From Candidatus Ruthturnera sp. (GTDB lineage Bacteria > Pseudomonadota > Gammaproteobacteria > PS1 > Pseudothioglobaceae), in NCBI GenBank assembly GCA_018648985.1, contig JABGOT010000128.1:19271-26909 (forward strand): a stretch of DNA of 7,639 nt. Reading direction: 5' to 3'. Within the stretch, counting starts at the first letter, position 1, and each line of letters begins with the position of its first letter. Both the position numbers and the translations under genes were made by a program. The notes beneath the pieces are model-generated. The model ran no database searches, was not told the origin of the DNA, and saw only the letters and a program-made list of their open reading frames with translations. Below, piece after piece: positions 5,755-7,639 of this stretch.

Positions 5755-7098
5755 ATGATAAAGAATTTATCCTTGTTGTTATTAACACCTTTTTTGGCTT
5801 TTGCATTAAGCATTCCAGAGCTACAGCTGCCGGAATCGTTAAGTGAGAAAAAACGAGGCAATGAATTCTTACAATTGATTTGGAATACAGATTCCGTTGT
5901 TGCTGATGTGGAGATGACGACTTATTTGCGAGATCTGGGTCATGAGTTAGGTAACTACAGTGAAAACCCCGACAAACATTTTGGGTTTTTACTGTTAAAC
6001 GATGACAGTATCAACGCCTTTGCCGGCCCGTATGGTTATATAGGTGTACACACAGGTATGTTACTTAGCTCAGATTCTGAGTCAGAATTAGCAGGTGTGC
6101 TTTCGCATGAGATCTCACACGTTACCCAAAACCATCTAAAACGATTCAGCGAAAAAACCGATAAACAAACTTATTTAATGGTAGCAGGCATGTTGGCAGC
6201 GGCATTGGTAGACAATCCTGATGCTTCTCAAGCAATTGCCGCCTCAACTGTAGCAGGCACGGCGCAACAAAGCATCAACTTTACCCGCGAGCACGAATGG
6301 GAAGCCGACCGTATTGGTACAGCAATGTTGTCTAAATCAGGTTTTGACCCACAAGGCATGGCACATTTTTTTGAAAAATTAAAAGACAGTTCTGGTGCGC
6401 AGGAGTTTTTGCGATCCCACCCTTTAAGTATTAATCGCATCTCTGACAGTATGCAGCGTGCAGCGCGTGCTTCAGGTGATTATAGAGAGGACTCGTTTGA
6501 ATATATAACAACCAAGGCTAAGCTGTACTACCATAAACATGGGCGTATCAAGCTTGAGCAAGACAAGGTAATTACGAATTATATGCAAGCTTATCAAGCG
6601 TTTGAAGATCAAGATTATTCAACTGCTAAGACGTATGTAGATCAATTGCTAAAATTAAACCATGACAAACCTAGCAATATTTTGGCAGGGCGTATTGCTT
6701 CCAAACTTGGCGATATTGAAACTGCACAACAATATTTTGACCAAAATAATTTAATTGAAGATGATGAGGCGAGTTTGTATTACGCTGCTCAGGCTTATTT
6801 AGACAACCAACAACCTCGCTTAGGCGTGGCAACTTTAAAGCCTTTTTTACGAGTTAATAAAGGTAGTTATCAGTCGTACCAATTGTTATCTAGTCTGTTT
6901 GTTGAGCTTGGTAATTTTGACCGATCGCACATCCAAAGCGCAAAGGCATTGATTGTACAAGGCAAGTTGGATAAAGCGATTGGACATTATGAGCGCGCAA
7001 AAGCAGTTACTCATTCTCAAGATTTGTTTGATGTCTTAAGTGTGAGAATTGACAGCTTGCAGCAAACGCTAGATTTGTATAAAGATTTACCTGATTAA
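5755..7098 (+). CDS. bepA: BepA-like periplasmic M48-family metalloprotease with TPR domain
   Basis: BepA-type proteins act in the periplasm, assisting outer-membrane protein assembly (notably LptD) and degrading stalled substrates. The protein has 447 residues, somewhat shorter than the 487 of E. coli BepA. A signal peptide (about 1-19, hydrophobic LSLLLLTPFLAFALS, likely cut before IPEL) supports the start at 5755. The zinc protease domain has HEISH (118-122, zinc His118 and His122, catalytic Glu119), Glu183 of EADR as third ligand, and the family's HPLS segment with His222, which corresponds to the switch histidine described in BepA. The C-terminal part (about 275-430) looks like helical TPR repeats. 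The whole protein has no cysteine. There is no real Shine-Dalgarno sequence (only GAG 3 nt before ATG). The gene is divergent from tusA and its stop overlaps the convergent rpiA stop. The exact subfamily within BepA-like TPR proteases is less certain than the M48 assignment. Confidence 0.88.
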   Translation: MIKNLSLLLLTPFLAFALSIPELQLPESLSEKKRGNEFLQLIWNTDSVVADVEMTTYLRDLGHELGNYSENPDKHFGFLLLNDDSINAFAGPYGYIGVHTGMLLSSDSESELAGVLSHEISHVTQNHLKRFSEKTDKQTYLMVAGMLAAALVDNPDASQAIAASTVAGTAQQSINFTREHEWEADRIGTAMLSKSGFDPQGMAHFFEKLKDSSGAQEFLRSHPLSINRISDSMQRAARASGDYREDSFEYITTKAKLYYHKHGRIKLEQDKVITNYMQAYQAFEDQDYSTAKTYVDQLLKLNHDKPSNILAGRIASKLGDIETAQQYFDQNNLIEDDEASLYYAAQAYLDNQQPRLGVATLKPFLRVNKGSYQSYQLLSSLFVELGNFDRSHIQSAKALIVQGKLDKAIGHYERAKAVTHSQDLFDVLSVRIDSLQQTLDLYKDLPD

Positions 7099-7639
7099 GC
7101 GCCAACAACGGTAACACCAGTCGGTGTACCAAGTAGTAAAACATTAGCACCGCGGTTAGCAAACAAGCCGTTAGTAACCACACCAACGATACTGTCTAGT
7201 TCTGTTTCCATGGCTTTGGCATCTGTGATTTTTAAGCCTTCAACATCTAAGATTAAATTACCATTATCAGTCACAAAATTTTCACGAATAAACGGCGTAC
7301 CGCCAATTCTACGAGTGATTTGGTGTTTTACATAGTTAGCTGCCATTGGAATCACTTCAACTGGTAATGGGAAGTCACCCATCACCGATACCAGTTTTGA
7401 TTCGTCAGCAATACAAACAAATTTATCTGCCACAGCGGCTACGATTTTTTCACGAGTAAGTGCGCCGCCACCGCCTTTAATTAGGTTTAAGTCATCATCA
7501 GACTCGTCAGCGCCATCAATATAAACAGATATCGCCTCCACTTCATTTAGATCAAATACTTTAATACCATGGCTTTCTAAGCGCTCAGCAGTTGCAACAG
7601 AGCTCGCAACTGCGCCTTTAATATCGTCTTTCATTGTGG
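7095..7639 (-). CDS. rpiA: Ribose-5-phosphate isomerase A (N-terminus beyond window)
   Basis: RpiA interconverts ribose 5-phosphate and ribulose 5-phosphate in the cytoplasmic pentose phosphate and Calvin pathways. The ATG at 7634 is internal: the frame continues to the window edge (Thr before Met), and TMK at this point matches residues 41-43 of E. coli RpiA. About 40 N-terminal residues, including the phosphate-binding GTGST loop, are thus missing. Counted from that Met, Asp40 and Asp43 (YIDGADE), Lys53 (IKGGGGALTREK) and Glu62 match E. coli Asp81, Asp84, Lys94 and Glu103 with identical spacing. FPLPVEVIPMA, VTDNGNLILD and GLFANRGANV are also conserved. The stop overlaps the bepA stop on the opposite strand, with no terminator between. 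In an autotrophic sulfur oxidiser the enzyme would also serve ribulose-bisphosphate regeneration; that part is inference. Confidence 0.96.
   Translation of the reverse strand, partial: TMKDDIKGAVASSVATAERLESHGIKVFDLNEVEAISVYIDGADESDDDLNLIKGGGGALTREKIVAAVADKFVCIADESKLVSVMGDFPLPVEVIPMAANYVKHQITRRIGGTPFIRENFVTDNGNLILDVEGLKITDAKAMETELDSIVGVVTNGLFANRGANVLLLGTPTGVTVVGA

Noticed and set aside
6228..6440. 70-codon open frame antisense to the BepA-like gene
   Set aside because: It is opposite the conserved protease domain, with no ribosome binding site support.
7110..7130. Imperfect inverted repeat (GGTAACACC / GGTGTACC) just after the bepA stop, considered as a terminator
   Set aside because: The stem has a bulge, no T tract follows on the plus strand, and the bases are explained as conserved rpiA codons.

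Overview
The window is an AT-rich, densely packed stretch of bacterial chromosome with ten protein-coding genes, two of them cut by the window edges. All ten resemble known families. The mltG-tmk-holB order is typical of Gammaproteobacteria, HemL aligns closely with the E. coli enzyme (active-site lysine also at residue 265), and a tusA-dsrE2 pair is typical of sulfur oxidisers. Together these suggest a low-GC, sulfur-oxidising gammaproteobacterium, perhaps of the SUP05/Thioglobus or bivalve-symbiont type. That placement is inference; no rRNA is present to confirm it.

Positions 1-4789 (+ strand) look like one operon: mltG (5' end missing), tmk, holB, hemL, a LOG-family phosphoribohydrolase-like gene and a HAD-family phosphatase. 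tmk/holB and hemL/LOG overlap by ATGA, the other gaps are 2-16 bp, and the run ends in a strong symmetrical hairpin terminator (4796-4836). The genes serve septal or peptidoglycan trimming, dTTP synthesis, the replicative clamp loader, tetrapyrrole synthesis and probably nucleotide or metabolite clean-up.

Positions 4870-5638 (- strand) hold tusA followed by dsrE2, a cytoplasmic sulfur-relay pair with strong Shine-Dalgarno sites and a good sigma70-type promoter (TTGACT-17-TAAAAT). They converge on the operon above and share its terminator. No rhodanese gene lies next to them.

Positions 5639-5754 form the divergent intergenic region. On its right is a BepA-like periplasmic M48 metalloprotease with a C-terminal helical-repeat (TPR) region (5755-7098, +). 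Its stop codon overlaps the stop of rpiA (7095-7639, -, N-terminus beyond the window).

I found no mobile element, CRISPR array, tRNA or rRNA, and no convincing new multi-gene system. The most useful leads are the tusA-dsrE2 unit with its promoter architecture, the HAD phosphatase as a possible histidinol-phosphatase, and the possible leaderless start of the BepA-like gene.
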